A stretch of 64,000 nt of DNA from CAVTUU01 sp045804965 (GCA_045804965.1 JBJMMD010000002.1:127755-191754); one strand, 5' to 3'; numbered from the stretch's first letter, positions 51,336 to 60,812 are shown. Notes: a model not told the origin generated them from the sequence alone. Numbers and translations: made by a program.

Positions 51336-52481
51336 TCACGCAAAATCCTGGCGCCAGCTTGCGTGAACCGCTTGTCGCCGCGCTTTCTCGTACGATTCGA
51401 GCACGCGTGTCGCCACCCGCTCCCAGGTGTACTGCTCGGCAGTCGCCATGCCGTTCGCGGCAAACCGCCGGCGAAGATCAGCGTCCGCCAGTGCTCGCAC
51501 CAGTGCCAACGCGATCGCTTGCGGATCACGCGGGGTGACGAGGAGCCCTTCGCGCTCATTGGTCATCACGCTGGCGTATCCCGGGATGTTCGAGGCGACG
51601 ACCGGTTTGCCTGACGCCATTGCCTCGAGCAACACGATACCGAAACTCTCTCGCGCAATCGAGGGCGCGCAGAAGATGTCGCAACTTGCATAATAGCGAG
51701 GCTTTTCCTCAGCCGTGGCGAAACCGACGAAGTCGACGCCCCAAATCCCATATCGCGCCATCTGATCCTCGAACTTTTCCGGTTTGCCAGTGCCGACGAC
51801 AACGAGGCGCGCGTTCGGAAATTGCTGGCGCACGAGTGGCATCGCCCGCAGAAGGTACTTGAATCCTTTGCGTTGTTCCTCAAACCGACCGACAAAGAGA
51901 ATCCGCGGCGCGCCGTCGTTGGCCCAGGGAAGCGGTGCGGAGTTCTGGCTAAACGCTTGGACATCGATGCCGTTCGGAATCACATCGTACGGCCCCTCGA
52001 AATACTGCCTGACAAATTCCAGGGCCGGTTCCGAGACGGCAATGCGACGGTCGAGCCTGCCGAGCACAAACTGCATGTATGGCTTGAACGCCGTGTACCA
52101 CGGGTTGTTGGCCCGAAACGCGTGAAAGGTGGCTACGTTCGCCGATTTCGAATTAAGGAGCACCATGTAGGGCAGAACAGGCGTCAGCGGTTCATGTAGG
52201 TGGACGACGTCGAAGTTCTCACGGCGCATCAGGTCCTTCACCGCGGCATACAGCGTGACATCAAAGGTCAGCCGCACTCGCGACCCGTTGCCGGGAATGC
52301 CGACCGTGCGCCCAATTCCGTAGAAACCGTCTTTGATGTCGATCCCGCCCTTCGACGGCCGAGGCGCGATCACCACGACCTCATGGCCGAGACGGGTGAA
52401 TTCCGCCCGGAGATGATCGATGTGTTCTGGCACTCCTCCAGGATGACCAAAATCGTATGGAGAAACTTGCGCGATCTTCAC
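51336..52481 (-). CDS. GT4 glycosyltransferase resembling PimA (phosphatidylinositol mannosyltransferase)
   Basis: GT-B glycosyltransferase of 381 residues: KIAQVSPYDFGHPGGVPEHI with the PGGV loop at the start, DVVHLHEPLTPVLPY, FHAFRANNPWY, VGRFEEQRKGFKYLLRAMPL and the ExFGIVLLEAMA nucleotide-sugar motif (RESFGIVLLEAMASGKPVV). These match mycobacterial PimA closely in layout, which mannosylates the 2-OH of phosphatidylinositol at the inner membrane face. It precedes the CDP-alcohol phosphatidyltransferase by 49 bases. Start GTG 52481 gives KIAQVSPYDFG directly. Confidence 0.88.
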   Translation of the reverse strand: MKIAQVSPYDFGHPGGVPEHIDHLRAEFTRLGHEVVVIAPRPSKGGIDIKDGFYGIGRTVGIPGNGSRVRLTFDVTLYAAVKDLMRRENFDVVHLHEPLTPVLPYMVLLNSKSANVATFHAFRANNPWYTAFKPYMQFVLGRLDRRIAVSEPALEFVRQYFEGPYDVIPNGIDVQAFSQNSAPLPWANDGAPRILFVGRFEEQRKGFKYLLRAMPLVRQQFPNARLVVVGTGKPEKFEDQMARYGIWGVDFVGFATAEEKPRYYASCDIFCAPSIARESFGIVLLEAMASGKPVVASNIPGYASVMTNEREGLLVTPRDPQAIALALVRALADADLRRRFAANGMATAEQYTWERVATRVLESYEKARRQAVHASWRQDFA

Positions 52482-52581
52482 GCTGAACCCAACCTACCCC
52501 GCCCGCTGAACAACGTTACGCACCGATTGTGGCTGGCTGGCCGATGATACCAGACGTCTTGCGGCGGCGGCTCGACGGCAA

Positions 52582-53643
52582 TTAACTTGCGGCGGCCGGC
52601 GCGAGATCGAGACGCCCGCCGACGCGCTCCGCGAAATGGCAGGCCGCGAAGTGACCGCGCTCAATCTCGCGCAACGACGGCGTTTCGAACGCGCAAATCT
52701 CGGCGGCATACGGGCAACGTGTGCGGAACCGGCAACCCGACGGCGGATTGACCGGACTCGGCGGATCACCTGGCAGCAGCAGCCGCTGCCGGCGCAGCTG
52801 CGGGTTGGCGATTGGCGCGGCGGCGAGCAAGGCCTGGGTGTACGGGTGCAGGGGATTTGCAAAGAGTTGGGCGGTCGGCGCTTTTTCGACGATGACGCCG
52901 AGATACATGACCGCGACGTCGTCCGAAATGTGGCGCACGACTCCGAGATCATGGCTGATGAAGAGATAGGACAGCCCGCGCTCCTCACGCAGTTTCGACA
53001 GCAACTGCAGAATCTGCGCTTGCACTGAGACGTCGAGGGCGCTGACCGGCTCGTCGGCGACGACGAGGCTCGGGGTGACGGCAAGCGCGCGCGCAATGCC
53101 GATTCGCTGTCGCTGGCCGCCCGAGAGCTCGTTGGGATAGCGATTGCGGTATTGCCGGCTGAGGCCAACTGTTTCCAGAAGCTCATTCGTGATCGTCGGG
53201 CGCGCGCCCCGGCTGCCGATGTGGTGAAAGGCGAGCGCTTCCTCCAGCGTTTGGCTGACAGTCATCCGCGGGTTGAGCGACGAATTCGGGTCCTGAAACA
53301 CGATCTGCATCTGTCGCCGGCGGCGCTGGAGCGCCCCTTCGTCGTCGGGATCGATTGTTTCCCCTTCGAAACGGACCTCGCCCGCGGACGGCCGCTGGAG
53401 AAAGAGCAGACAGCGACCGGTCGTCGTTTTCCCGCAACCGCTCTCCCCCACCAGCGCCAGCGTTTTCCCGCGATTAATCGTGAAATCGACGCCGTCGACC
53501 GCGCGCACGACAAGGAGCGGTTGCTTGCGAAGCTTGGCGAACAAACCTCGCTGCAGCGGGTAGTGCTTGGCCAGACCACGGACGTCGAGCAACGGTTGGC
53601 TCTGCTCCGCTGGACGGAGACCGTTTGTTGGCGGATCGGTCAC
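52582..53643 (-). CDS. Oligopeptide ABC transporter ATP-binding protein, OppF-like
   Basis: Second ATPase of the importer, 353 residues: GESGCGKTTTGRCLL (Walker A), ELSGGQRQRIGIARAL (signature), LVVADEPVSALDVS (Walker B) and the C-terminal oligopeptide-transporter zone with PPSGCRFRTRCPYAAEIC, typical of Opp/Dpp ATPases carrying a cysteine cluster. It overlaps the OppD-like gene by four bases and ends the operon. PimA starts 100 bases later on the same strand. Confidence 0.95.
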   Translation of the reverse strand: MTDPPTNGLRPAEQSQPLLDVRGLAKHYPLQRGLFAKLRKQPLLVVRAVDGVDFTINRGKTLALVGESGCGKTTTGRCLLFLQRPSAGEVRFEGETIDPDDEGALQRRRRQMQIVFQDPNSSLNPRMTVSQTLEEALAFHHIGSRGARPTITNELLETVGLSRQYRNRYPNELSGGQRQRIGIARALAVTPSLVVADEPVSALDVSVQAQILQLLSKLREERGLSYLFISHDLGVVRHISDDVAVMYLGVIVEKAPTAQLFANPLHPYTQALLAAAPIANPQLRRQRLLLPGDPPSPVNPPSGCRFRTRCPYAAEICAFETPSLREIERGHFAACHFAERVGGRLDLAPAAAS

Positions 53644-54668
53644 GAGCGGACCCCTTCTTCGATCGCGCCTGGAATCGGCAACCGCGCAAACCGCTTCATA
53701 CCGGCGAAATGGCAGGCAGACTGATGACCTTCAATTAGGACTCGCAGCGGTGGATCATGCTCCCGGCAGATCGCTTCCTGATACGAACAACGGGGATGAA
53801 AACGGCAGCCGGACGGGGGCCGGGCCATATCCGGCGGCGTGCCTTCGATCGGCTGCGGCGGCACATCCGCCAACTCCGCCCGCGGGATCGCGTTCATTAG
53901 CCCGACGGTGTACGGGTGTTCGGGATCGGCGAACAGGGTTTCGACCGGCGCTTGCTCAACTACGCGGCCCCCGTACATGACCGCGACGCTGTCGCACATC
54001 TCGGCGACCACGCCAAGATCGTGCGTGATCAGAAGGATGCTCATGCCGAACTCCTCTTGCAGGTTGTGCAAGAGGGCCAGTATCTGCGCTTGAATCGTCA
54101 CATCAAGCGCGGTCGTGGGCTCGTCGGCAATCAGCAAGTCCGGCCGCGACGACAGCGCGATCGCGATCATCACGCGCTGCCGCATGCCGCCAGAAAGTTG
54201 GTGTGGATAGGCGTCATATCGTTGATCGGCGTTCGGAATGCCAACAGTCCGGAACAGTTCGATCACTTGCTCGCGGGCCGCGCGTTTGCTCGCGCCTTGG
54301 TGTCGTCGAATCGCCTCAGCCACCTGATCGCCAGCGGTGTACACCGGGTTGAGAAAGGTCATCGGATCCTGAAAGATCATGCTGATCCTGCCGCCGCGCA
54401 GATCTTCCATCTCTTCGTTCGCGAGCTTGAGAATGTCATTGCCCTGGAACAGAATCCTCCCGCCCGCGTACCGCCCCGGCGGCGTCGGCACGAGGCGGAT
54501 GATCGAGCGCGCCGTCACGCTCTTGCCCGAGCCTGATTCTCCAACCAAGCCGACTGTCTCCCCGCGGTTGATCGTTAAGTCGACGCCGTCGACCGCGCGG
54601 ACGTCGCCAATCCGAGTGCTGAAGTAGGTCTTGAGTTGCTCGATCTGGAGCAGTGGAGTGCCGGTCAT
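53640..54668 (-). CDS. Oligopeptide ABC transporter ATP-binding protein, OppD-like
   Basis: First ATPase of the importer, 342 residues: GESGSGKSVTARSII, HQLSGGMRQRVMIAIALSSR, LLIADEPTTALDVT, and the C-terminal PPSGCRFHPRCSYQEAIC cluster. It pairs with the OppF-like protein to drive the DppB/DppC-like permease. Four-base overlaps with both neighbours indicate translational coupling. Confidence 0.95.
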   Translation of the reverse strand: MTGTPLLQIEQLKTYFSTRIGDVRAVDGVDLTINRGETVGLVGESGSGKSVTARSIIRLVPTPPGRYAGGRILFQGNDILKLANEEMEDLRGGRISMIFQDPMTFLNPVYTAGDQVAEAIRRHQGASKRAAREQVIELFRTVGIPNADQRYDAYPHQLSGGMRQRVMIAIALSSRPDLLIADEPTTALDVTIQAQILALLHNLQEEFGMSILLITHDLGVVAEMCDSVAVMYGGRVVEQAPVETLFADPEHPYTVGLMNAIPRAELADVPPQPIEGTPPDMARPPSGCRFHPRCSYQEAICREHDPPLRVLIEGHQSACHFAGMKRFARLPIPGAIEEGVRS

Positions 54669-55552
54669 CTTTGTGCCTGGCGCGGATCGAGGATGTCGCG
54701 CAATCCATCGCCGAGGAGGTTAAACCCGAGGACCGCGATCACGATGGCGATCCCAGCCGCGAGCGCGAGGTGCGGCGACGTGAGGAGCACAAGTTGCCCC
54801 TCCGAGAGCATGGCGCCCCAATCGGGTGTCGGCGGCTGCACGCCAAGTCCGAGATAGGACAGCGCGGCGATATCAAGCAGCGCGTAGGCAAGGTCGAGTG
54901 AGGAAACGACGATGATCTGGCTGATGCAGTTTGGCAAAATGTGGCGGAAGATGATGCGAAATTGCCCGTATCCCATCGCCCGCGCGGCTTCGGTGTAGGT
55001 CATCTCCTTTTGTACGAGGGTAACGCCGCGCACGACGCGGGAGATAAACGGTACATAGAGAATGCCGAGCGATATGACGACGTGCGTCAGCGACGGCCCG
55101 AACGCCGCCACCACAGCGAACGACAGCAATAATGGCGGGAACGCGAGCAGCATGTCCCAAATACGGGTGACCGTCTCGTCGATCCAGCCGCCACGGTACG
55201 CCGCCCAGATACCGAGCGGAACGCCAATGAGTTCCGAGATCAGGACCACGCCGAGCGCGCCGCCGAGCGCCGTGCGCGTGCCGTAAATCAACCGGCTGGC
55301 GACGTCGCGCCCGTTTTTGTCCGCCCCCAACAGGTAAGTCGAACTCGGCCCTTGCAAGCTGTCGCTCAAGGTGCCGTCGAGCGGATCCATCGGCGCGATC
55401 ACCGGGGCAAACACGATCATGACGAAGAGCATCGCCACGATGATCGCGCCAATCATCGCCTTCTTGTTCTGCCGAAACCGCCAGAAGAACATCGACCATG
55501 ACGAGGGCGCTTCCGGCGCCGCGACCCCGACTTGAACGACTTCGGCCGCCAC
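54665..55552 (-). CDS. Oligopeptide ABC transporter permease, DppC/OppC-like
   Basis: Permease of 295 residues with the N-terminal OppC segment (FWRFRQNKKAMIGAIIVAML), about six helices, the characteristic GADKNGRDVASRLIYGTRTAL region and the EAA-like loop TEAARAMGYGQFRIIFRHILPNC. The start GTG 55552 is three bases from the stop of the DppB-like gene. It forms the membrane channel with that protein. Confidence 0.95.
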   Translation of the reverse strand: MAAEVVQVGVAAPEAPSSWSMFFWRFRQNKKAMIGAIIVAMLFVMIVFAPVIAPMDPLDGTLSDSLQGPSSTYLLGADKNGRDVASRLIYGTRTALGGALGVVLISELIGVPLGIWAAYRGGWIDETVTRIWDMLLAFPPLLLSFAVVAAFGPSLTHVVISLGILYVPFISRVVRGVTLVQKEMTYTEAARAMGYGQFRIIFRHILPNCISQIIVVSSLDLAYALLDIAALSYLGLGVQPPTPDWGAMLSEGQLVLLTSPHLALAAGIAIVIAVLGFNLLGDGLRDILDPRQAQR

Positions 55553-55555
55553 CGG

Positions 55556-56503
55556 TTAAAGTCTCCCGCCGTAGCGCACGCGGGGATCGACGACGCCGTA
55601 GAGCACATCGACGACGAGATTGATGATGATAAAGACGCCGGCGATGAAGATCGTCGTCCCTTGTACGACCGGATAGTCGCGGCGCTGGACCGAGTCGATC
55701 AACAATGAGCCCAGCCCACCGAGCCCGAAGGTGTACTCGACTAGCACGGTGCCGACGAGGAGAAACCCGAACTGCAAACCGGCCACTGTAATCACCGGAA
55801 TCAGCGCGTTGCGAAACGCATGCTTCATCACGACGACTCGCGACGACAACCCCTTCGCCCGTGCGGTCTCGATATAGTCTTGGGTTAATGCCTCGATCAT
55901 CGCCGAGCGCGTTACGCGCGTGGTGATGCACGCTAGCGACAGACCAAGGGTCAGCGCCGGCAGGAAGAGATGCTTGACCTCGTCCAGACCGCCACTTCCC
56001 GCGCCCAACGCCGGGAAGATCGAAAGTTTGTAGGCAAAGAGCAGGATCAGCAGGATCGCCGTGAAAAAGACCGGCGACGACGCGCCGACGAGTGAGAACG
56101 CGGTCGCCCCGAAATCGAGCCAGGTGTTGCGCCGGACCGCGGCCAAAATGCCGAGCGGCAAGGCGATGATCATCGAGATGATGAAGCTGAAGGTCGCCAG
56201 CTTCAGCGTCAGCGGCAACCGTTCGATGATCAGCGTTCGCACCTCCGTCCGCTGCCGGTACGAACGCCCAAGGTTGCCATGCAGCAGATCCTTGACCCAT
56301 AGCGCGTATTGCTCGGGCACGGGTTTGTCGAGGCGGTATTGATGCCGGATGTTTTGTAAGTTGGCCTCAGTGATCCGTCCGTTGCCGACGATGACCTTGG
56401 CAGGATCGCCAGGAATGAAATGGATGAGGAAAAAGACCACCGATGTAATGAAGAACATCAGCGGGATCAGCGTTAGCAAGCGGGTGATGATGAGTCGCGC
56501 CAT
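55556..56503 (-). CDS. Oligopeptide ABC transporter permease, DppB/OppB-like
   Basis: Permease of 315 residues starting MARLIITRLLTLIPLMFFIT, with the DppB pattern HFIPGDPAKVIVG and the EAA loop DYIETARAKGLSSRVVVMKH. ATG 56503 has AGGA six bases upstream and is preferred to GTG 56533, whose ribosome-binding site is poor. A strong hairpin at 56515-56552 separates it from the binding-protein gene. Confidence 0.95.
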   Translation of the reverse strand: MARLIITRLLTLIPLMFFITSVVFFLIHFIPGDPAKVIVGNGRITEANLQNIRHQYRLDKPVPEQYALWVKDLLHGNLGRSYRQRTEVRTLIIERLPLTLKLATFSFIISMIIALPLGILAAVRRNTWLDFGATAFSLVGASSPVFFTAILLILLFAYKLSIFPALGAGSGGLDEVKHLFLPALTLGLSLACITTRVTRSAMIEALTQDYIETARAKGLSSRVVVMKHAFRNALIPVITVAGLQFGFLLVGTVLVEYTFGLGGLGSLLIDSVQRRDYPVVQGTTIFIAGVFIIINLVVDVLYGVVDPRVRYGGRL

Positions 56504-56514
56504 GAATGTTCCTG

Positions 56515-56552
56515 CGGACTTGCCTGCCTTCACATGGAGGCAGGCAAGTTCG
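56515..56552 (-). promoter_or_regulatory. Intercistronic hairpin between binding-protein and permease genes
   Basis: CTTGCCTGCCT (56519-56529) and AGGCAGGCAAG (56538-56548) form a perfect 11-base stem, extended by a few pairs on each side, loop of 8. Placed after the binding-protein stop and before the permease start, it fits an RNA processing or stabilising element that would keep binding-protein levels above permease levels. Confidence 0.6.
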
Positions 56553-56579
56553 CGTGATTACGTTCAGATTGCTCGGGAA

Positions 56580-58235
56580 CTAGGCTGGTTTGATCGAGCG
56601 GCCCCAGCTGTCCCAATACCAAAGCGGCGCCAGCGTGTAACCGGTAATCACTGACGTCATCGGCATGAATGCCTTCCAATGCTCGAAGAAGATCATCGGT
56701 TGATCGTCCGAGATCTTCTTCTGGATGTCGACAAGCATTTGATCTCGCTTCTCTGGATCAAGCTCCACCTCAGAGTCGTCGAGCAGTTTGTCGACATCCG
56801 GATTGTTGTAGAACGCATGGTTATTTTGCGGCGGCACGTTCTTCGAATGGAACAGCGGAAGCAAGTTCCCGCTGGCGTCCGGGAAGTCCGCTCCCCATTG
56901 GAAGGACATGAATCCCTCGTACGTGCCCTCCTGCTGCAAAGTGATGAAGTCGGCATAGGCGTACTGCTTGATCTCAACATCGATGTTGAGTTCCTTCAAC
57001 GCCTCTTGCACGGCGATCGCCTGCGGAATCCAGACATCGTTCGGAGCGATCACGTTGTACGTTGTCTTGAAACCATTCGGCTGGCTCGACTCAGAGAGGA
57101 GCTGCTTCGCCTTTTTGACGTCATACGTCACGGGCTGGAGCTGATCCTCGGCGCTCCCCGGCATGTTCGACGGCACCGTCGTGTTGTGCGCCAGCACGCC
57201 GCTGTCCTTGACGATGTTCGCCATGATGTCGTCGTATGGGATCGCGTGGGCCACGGCCAGCCGGACCTTGAGATCGTCGAACGGCGGCTTGTCAGTCCGC
57301 ATCGCGGCTACATTGGCCGTATAACCAACGACTTCCTGCCAGGTGACGTTTTCCATCGTCTTAACGGCTTCGATCTGATCAGGAGGAACAGCGGTGATCA
57401 TGTCTAGATCGCCCGTCTTCATCCCGGTGACGCGGGTCGTGCCTTCCGGCACGATCTTGTATACGATTTGGTCGTAGTAGGGCATCCCGGTCTGCCAATA
57501 CGTTGGGTTCTTTTCGAGCACGATTTCGCTGCCAGCATCCCACTTCACGAACTTGAACGGTCCGGTGCCGATGGGATTGCGCAAGAGGTCGGCGCCGTAT
57601 TTCTCGATGGCCGCCTTCGGGATCACATGGCCGGCGGTCGTCGCCGGCACAAACTGGAAGAGCGCGCTCGGCGTCTTGAGCGTGATCTTGATTGAGCGCT
57701 CATCGGTCTGCTCGACCTTCGCGCCCGGACCGTCGTACATCCACGCCATTGGTCCGGCGACGTCTGGATCTCGCACGCGCGCAATCGAGGCCACGACGTC
57801 CTCGATCGTGACCGGCGTGCCGTCCGAGAAGGTCAAGCCTTGTTTCAGCACGTAGCTGTAGGTCAACGCGTCGGGATGGTCGAAGCTCTCGGCGAGGAGC
57901 GGCTGCAACTCTCCCTTCGCGTCGAACATCATCAGGCCTTCAGAAATTTGGCAGACGACCGGATTGGCCGTGAAGTCGTATGCCAGCGCCGGCTCAAGTC
58001 CGCGTACATCCGCTTCGAGCCCAAACGTGACCGTTTTCTCGTCTTGGGCGAGAACCGACAACCCCGGCAAGAACGGCTTGGCAGCGGTTGCCATTGCGGC
58101 CGCCCCCGCCGCCATTCGGAAAAGTCCGCGCCGACTCAACGATTGCTGCCGGAGTTCATTGAAATACGACGCCAGTTTAGTGTCGAACTTCTGACCCGCC
58201 GTTAACTCGCGCTTCGTATCCCCATCGGCCATCAT
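56580..58235 (-). CDS. Extracytoplasmic solute-binding protein, family 5 (Opp/Dpp type)
   Basis: Peptide-type binding protein of 551 residues. A twin-arginine signal (SRRGLFRMAAGAAAMATA, residues about 34-51) is followed by the mature protein with family-5 hallmarks (TFGLEADVRGLEPALAYDF, LTFSDGTPVTIEDVVAS, NPIGTGPFKF, KKAKQLLSES). The Tat signal implies folding before export. ATG 58235 or 58232 may be used; AAGGAG lies four or seven bases upstream respectively. First gene of the importer operon, 281 bases downstream of the SIS gene on the same strand. Ligand could be peptides, glyco-amines or other small solutes. Confidence 0.95.
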   Translation of the reverse strand: MMADGDTKRELTAGQKFDTKLASYFNELRQQSLSRRGLFRMAAGAAAMATAAKPFLPGLSVLAQDEKTVTFGLEADVRGLEPALAYDFTANPVVCQISEGLMMFDAKGELQPLLAESFDHPDALTYSYVLKQGLTFSDGTPVTIEDVVASIARVRDPDVAGPMAWMYDGPGAKVEQTDERSIKITLKTPSALFQFVPATTAGHVIPKAAIEKYGADLLRNPIGTGPFKFVKWDAGSEIVLEKNPTYWQTGMPYYDQIVYKIVPEGTTRVTGMKTGDLDMITAVPPDQIEAVKTMENVTWQEVVGYTANVAAMRTDKPPFDDLKVRLAVAHAIPYDDIMANIVKDSGVLAHNTTVPSNMPGSAEDQLQPVTYDVKKAKQLLSESSQPNGFKTTYNVIAPNDVWIPQAIAVQEALKELNIDVEIKQYAYADFITLQQEGTYEGFMSFQWGADFPDASGNLLPLFHSKNVPPQNNHAFYNNPDVDKLLDDSEVELDPEKRDQMLVDIQKKISDDQPMIFFEHWKAFMPMTSVITGYTLAPLWYWDSWGRSIKPA

Positions 58236-58516
58236 CTTGCTCCTTCAGCTGCCGCCACGAATCACCGACGATTTCAATCGGCGGATTCGTCGGCCGCTCG
58301 CACGTCTCCGGCCCTATCGCCGGGTTGTTGATCACACCGCGCTGACTTGCTGCACTATATCGCCTTCCCGCGTTTTCGTCCGCGCGGGCGACGCGCAATC
58401 AAACGAAGCGATTCCATCGAGGTCCTACTGTTCTACGGATCGGAAGCTGATATTGATTGGGGAAGGGTCAAGCGAGTATTCAGATTCAGCACAAACTACA
58501 CTCAAAAGGAAGCCGA

Positions 58517-59584
58517 TTACAACTTGATCAAATCCAGCGCGTTCTTAAACACCTCGTCATCGCGGCGGAACGTATCCGGGTTCAGGCCTTTGTGGGTCGC
58601 CATTTGGTAGGCGAAGATCTGCATTGGGACGACCGCGAGAAGTGGCGAGAGCGCTTCTGGCAAGTCTGACAACGCGAATGCGGCCGCTTGCGGCGTGGCG
58701 CTCACCGGGTTACCGACGATCCAGAGCTTCAAGCCAATTGCATCCAAGACCGCGGTTACTTGTTCGACGCGTTCCGTTGACTTGCCGGGCATGTTGACGA
58801 CAACGGCCAAGTCGCCGGGCTGCACGCCAATCATCGGGCCATGGAGAAACTGCTCGAGAGCAAGGGCGTCGACCGTGGCGTGGGCTGCTTCCCGCGCTTT
58901 GATAACGAGCTCGAGCGCGGTCGCTTCGTTCGGCCCGGCCCCGGTGGCGTAGATCAACCGTCCAACGCCTTCGCGTGAGATCGGCAAGATTTCACCTTCG
59001 CGAGCAAGTGTGTCCGCCACCTGAGCGGGCAACGTTTCCAGCGCCGCTCGAAACTGGGCCGTCCCTTCGGCTCTACGGGACTCGCCAACTAGCGTCGCCA
59101 CCTGAGCGAGCACGAACATCGCCGCCAAGTGCGAGGACGTGTAGGCAGCCGATTTCTCACGTTCAACTGTGCGCAGGGTCAATCGCGACCCGGGATGCTC
59201 CGCCGTCAGACTACCGACCGAGAGCACAGTCGCACCGGCGGCGGTCGCGCCCGCCATCGCTTCCGCTGAGTATCGCTTGACGCCGGTGTGCGCCATGACG
59301 ATCACCGCGTCGTCCGACCGGAGCGCTGCACTCGATGGATACAAGGCGAAGTCGTACGAGAGCACCGCGCGGGCGTCGAACCCCGCCTCGCGTAGCAACC
59401 AGGCCCCAACCAGCGAGGCGTGGTAACTCGTGCCGATCCCGGTCACAAACACCCGCCCCGCGTCTTGTAGGAGGTCAGCCGCTTGTTGCGCTTGTGCCCA
59501 GCCATCGGTCACGAGTCGTCGCAGGTCGTCCGGCTGCCGGTGCATGGTTTGATACATAAAGGAATCAACCGTCGGAGCAGGCAT
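58517..59584 (-). CDS. Double-SIS sugar isomerase/deglycase-like protein
   Basis: Protein of 355 residues with two SIS domains, about 37-170 (AGRVFVTGIGTSYHASLVGA, DAVIVMAHTGVKRYSAEAM) and 205-330 (GRLIYATGAGPNEATALELV, EQFLHGPMIGVQPGDLAVV). This is the isomerase half of GlmS without its glutaminase, as in AgaS and fructosamine-6-phosphate deglycases such as FrlB. The GPM segment mirrors the ELKHGP active-site region of GlmS. The ATG at 59584 has GGAG seven bases upstream. Placement before the Opp-type importer suggests joint catabolism of an imported amino sugar or glycated amine. Confidence 0.85.
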   Translation of the reverse strand: MPAPTVDSFMYQTMHRQPDDLRRLVTDGWAQAQQAADLLQDAGRVFVTGIGTSYHASLVGAWLLREAGFDARAVLSYDFALYPSSAALRSDDAVIVMAHTGVKRYSAEAMAGATAAGATVLSVGSLTAEHPGSRLTLRTVEREKSAAYTSSHLAAMFVLAQVATLVGESRRAEGTAQFRAALETLPAQVADTLAREGEILPISREGVGRLIYATGAGPNEATALELVIKAREAAHATVDALALEQFLHGPMIGVQPGDLAVVVNMPGKSTERVEQVTAVLDAIGLKLWIVGNPVSATPQAAAFALSDLPEALSPLLAVVPMQIFAYQMATHKGLNPDTFRRDDEVFKNALDLIKL

Positions 59585-59773
59585 TGCGGTCTCCCCAAAC
59601 GCGAACTTGGCCGCGGATCGAATCGTCAGCTCATTCCTGCAGGCTACCTCAGGCTACGGCAGATCGCCAGGGCCGTTTCGACCGCGTAAGACCCACGGAG
59701 AAATCCTCTCAGTTCATTGACACCAGCACACAAAACGGCGAACCTCCAGCACAGTGAAAGGACGGCAATTGCC

Positions 59774-60715
59774 ATGAGCGCAACTTCCAACGACGCAAAG
59801 GTTTTGGTTCCGCTCGACGGTTCGACAAACGCCGAGCAGGCGATTCCATATGGACGCGCGATTGCGGGAAAGAGCGGTCAGGTTACATTGCTCAAAGTGC
59901 TCCCCAAGGCGGAGGCGACGCGCGGTCTCTTGGGCGAAACGGCCGCAGCCGCCTGGGAGGTGGACGAAACGCCCAACACCGAACTCCGAACAGAGATGAG
60001 TGAAACGACCGCGCAGTCGAAGCTCGCGGCGGAGTTGCACACGGCCACTGCTACCGGCGATCCAAAAGCGCAGATTGTGAAGTTCGCACAGGACAACGGC
60101 TACGACTACATCGTCATGGCAAGCCGTGGCCGGGGCGCGGTGGGTCGCTTCATCTATGGCAGCGTCGCCGATGCCGTAGCCCGCACGACGCCGGTTCCCG
60201 TCTTGATCGTTCATCCAAAGGAAAACGAATCCCGCGGAGATACTGTCGCGATTGACCGGTTGGTCGTTCCCTTGGACGGTTCCGACCTTGCCCGCGCAGC
60301 CTTGCCGGTGGCCACCGAGCTTGGTAGACGGCTTAAGCTGCCGACCTTGCTGGTGCACGCGATCGATCCCAATTTCGTGGCAACGGCAAATCCGGGCACC
60401 GAGGCGTATTACACCGCTGACGTTTACGACCAGCTCGTTGGTGAGTTGGAGGACTCAGCGCAAAAGGACCTAGTCGCGGCCGCTGCGACCTTAAATGAGG
60501 CCGGAGTCGAGGCAAGTTGGGTCGTCGTCAACGGCGGAGCTATCGACTCGATCGAGCAACGACTCAAAGACGGCGACGTTATCATCATGACTAGTCACGG
60601 CCGGAGCGGTTTGAAACGGTGGGTGATGGGCAGCGTCTCCGAGCGCTTGGTCCGGACCGGTCCGGCGCCCGTGATGCTGGTGCCTGCTCCAGGAAGAGAT
60701 GAAGCGGAAGAGTAA
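59774..60715 (+). CDS. Tandem universal stress protein (two UspA domains)
   Basis: Cytoplasmic stress protein of 313 residues with two Usp domains. Each ends in the ATP-binding pattern Gx2Gx9G(S/T): MASRGRGAVGRFIYGSVADA in the first and SHGRSGLKRWVMGSVSERL in the second. Tandem Usp proteins bind ATP and aid survival under starvation, oxidative or UV stress. ATG 59774 has AAGGACGG upstream. It diverges from the SIS gene over 189 bases. Confidence 0.93.
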   Translation: MSATSNDAKVLVPLDGSTNAEQAIPYGRAIAGKSGQVTLLKVLPKAEATRGLLGETAAAAWEVDETPNTELRTEMSETTAQSKLAAELHTATATGDPKAQIVKFAQDNGYDYIVMASRGRGAVGRFIYGSVADAVARTTPVPVLIVHPKENESRGDTVAIDRLVVPLDGSDLARAALPVATELGRRLKLPTLLVHAIDPNFVATANPGTEAYYTADVYDQLVGELEDSAQKDLVAAAATLNEAGVEASWVVVNGGAIDSIEQRLKDGDVIIMTSHGRSGLKRWVMGSVSERLVRTGPAPVMLVPAPGRDEAEE

Positions 60716-60812
60716 TGGTCGAGCCTCGTACGGTTTGATCCTTGCTTTCTTGGTAGCATTGAGAGAGACAGCCGGCGCGAGTGGCGCCTGAGCGGCACCA
60801 GGAGCAAGATCA

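Noticed and set aside
54873..56300. 475-codon frame on the same strand as the DppB/DppC-like genes
   Set aside because: Frame-shifted shadow of the two permeases; Arg/His-rich with no family match.
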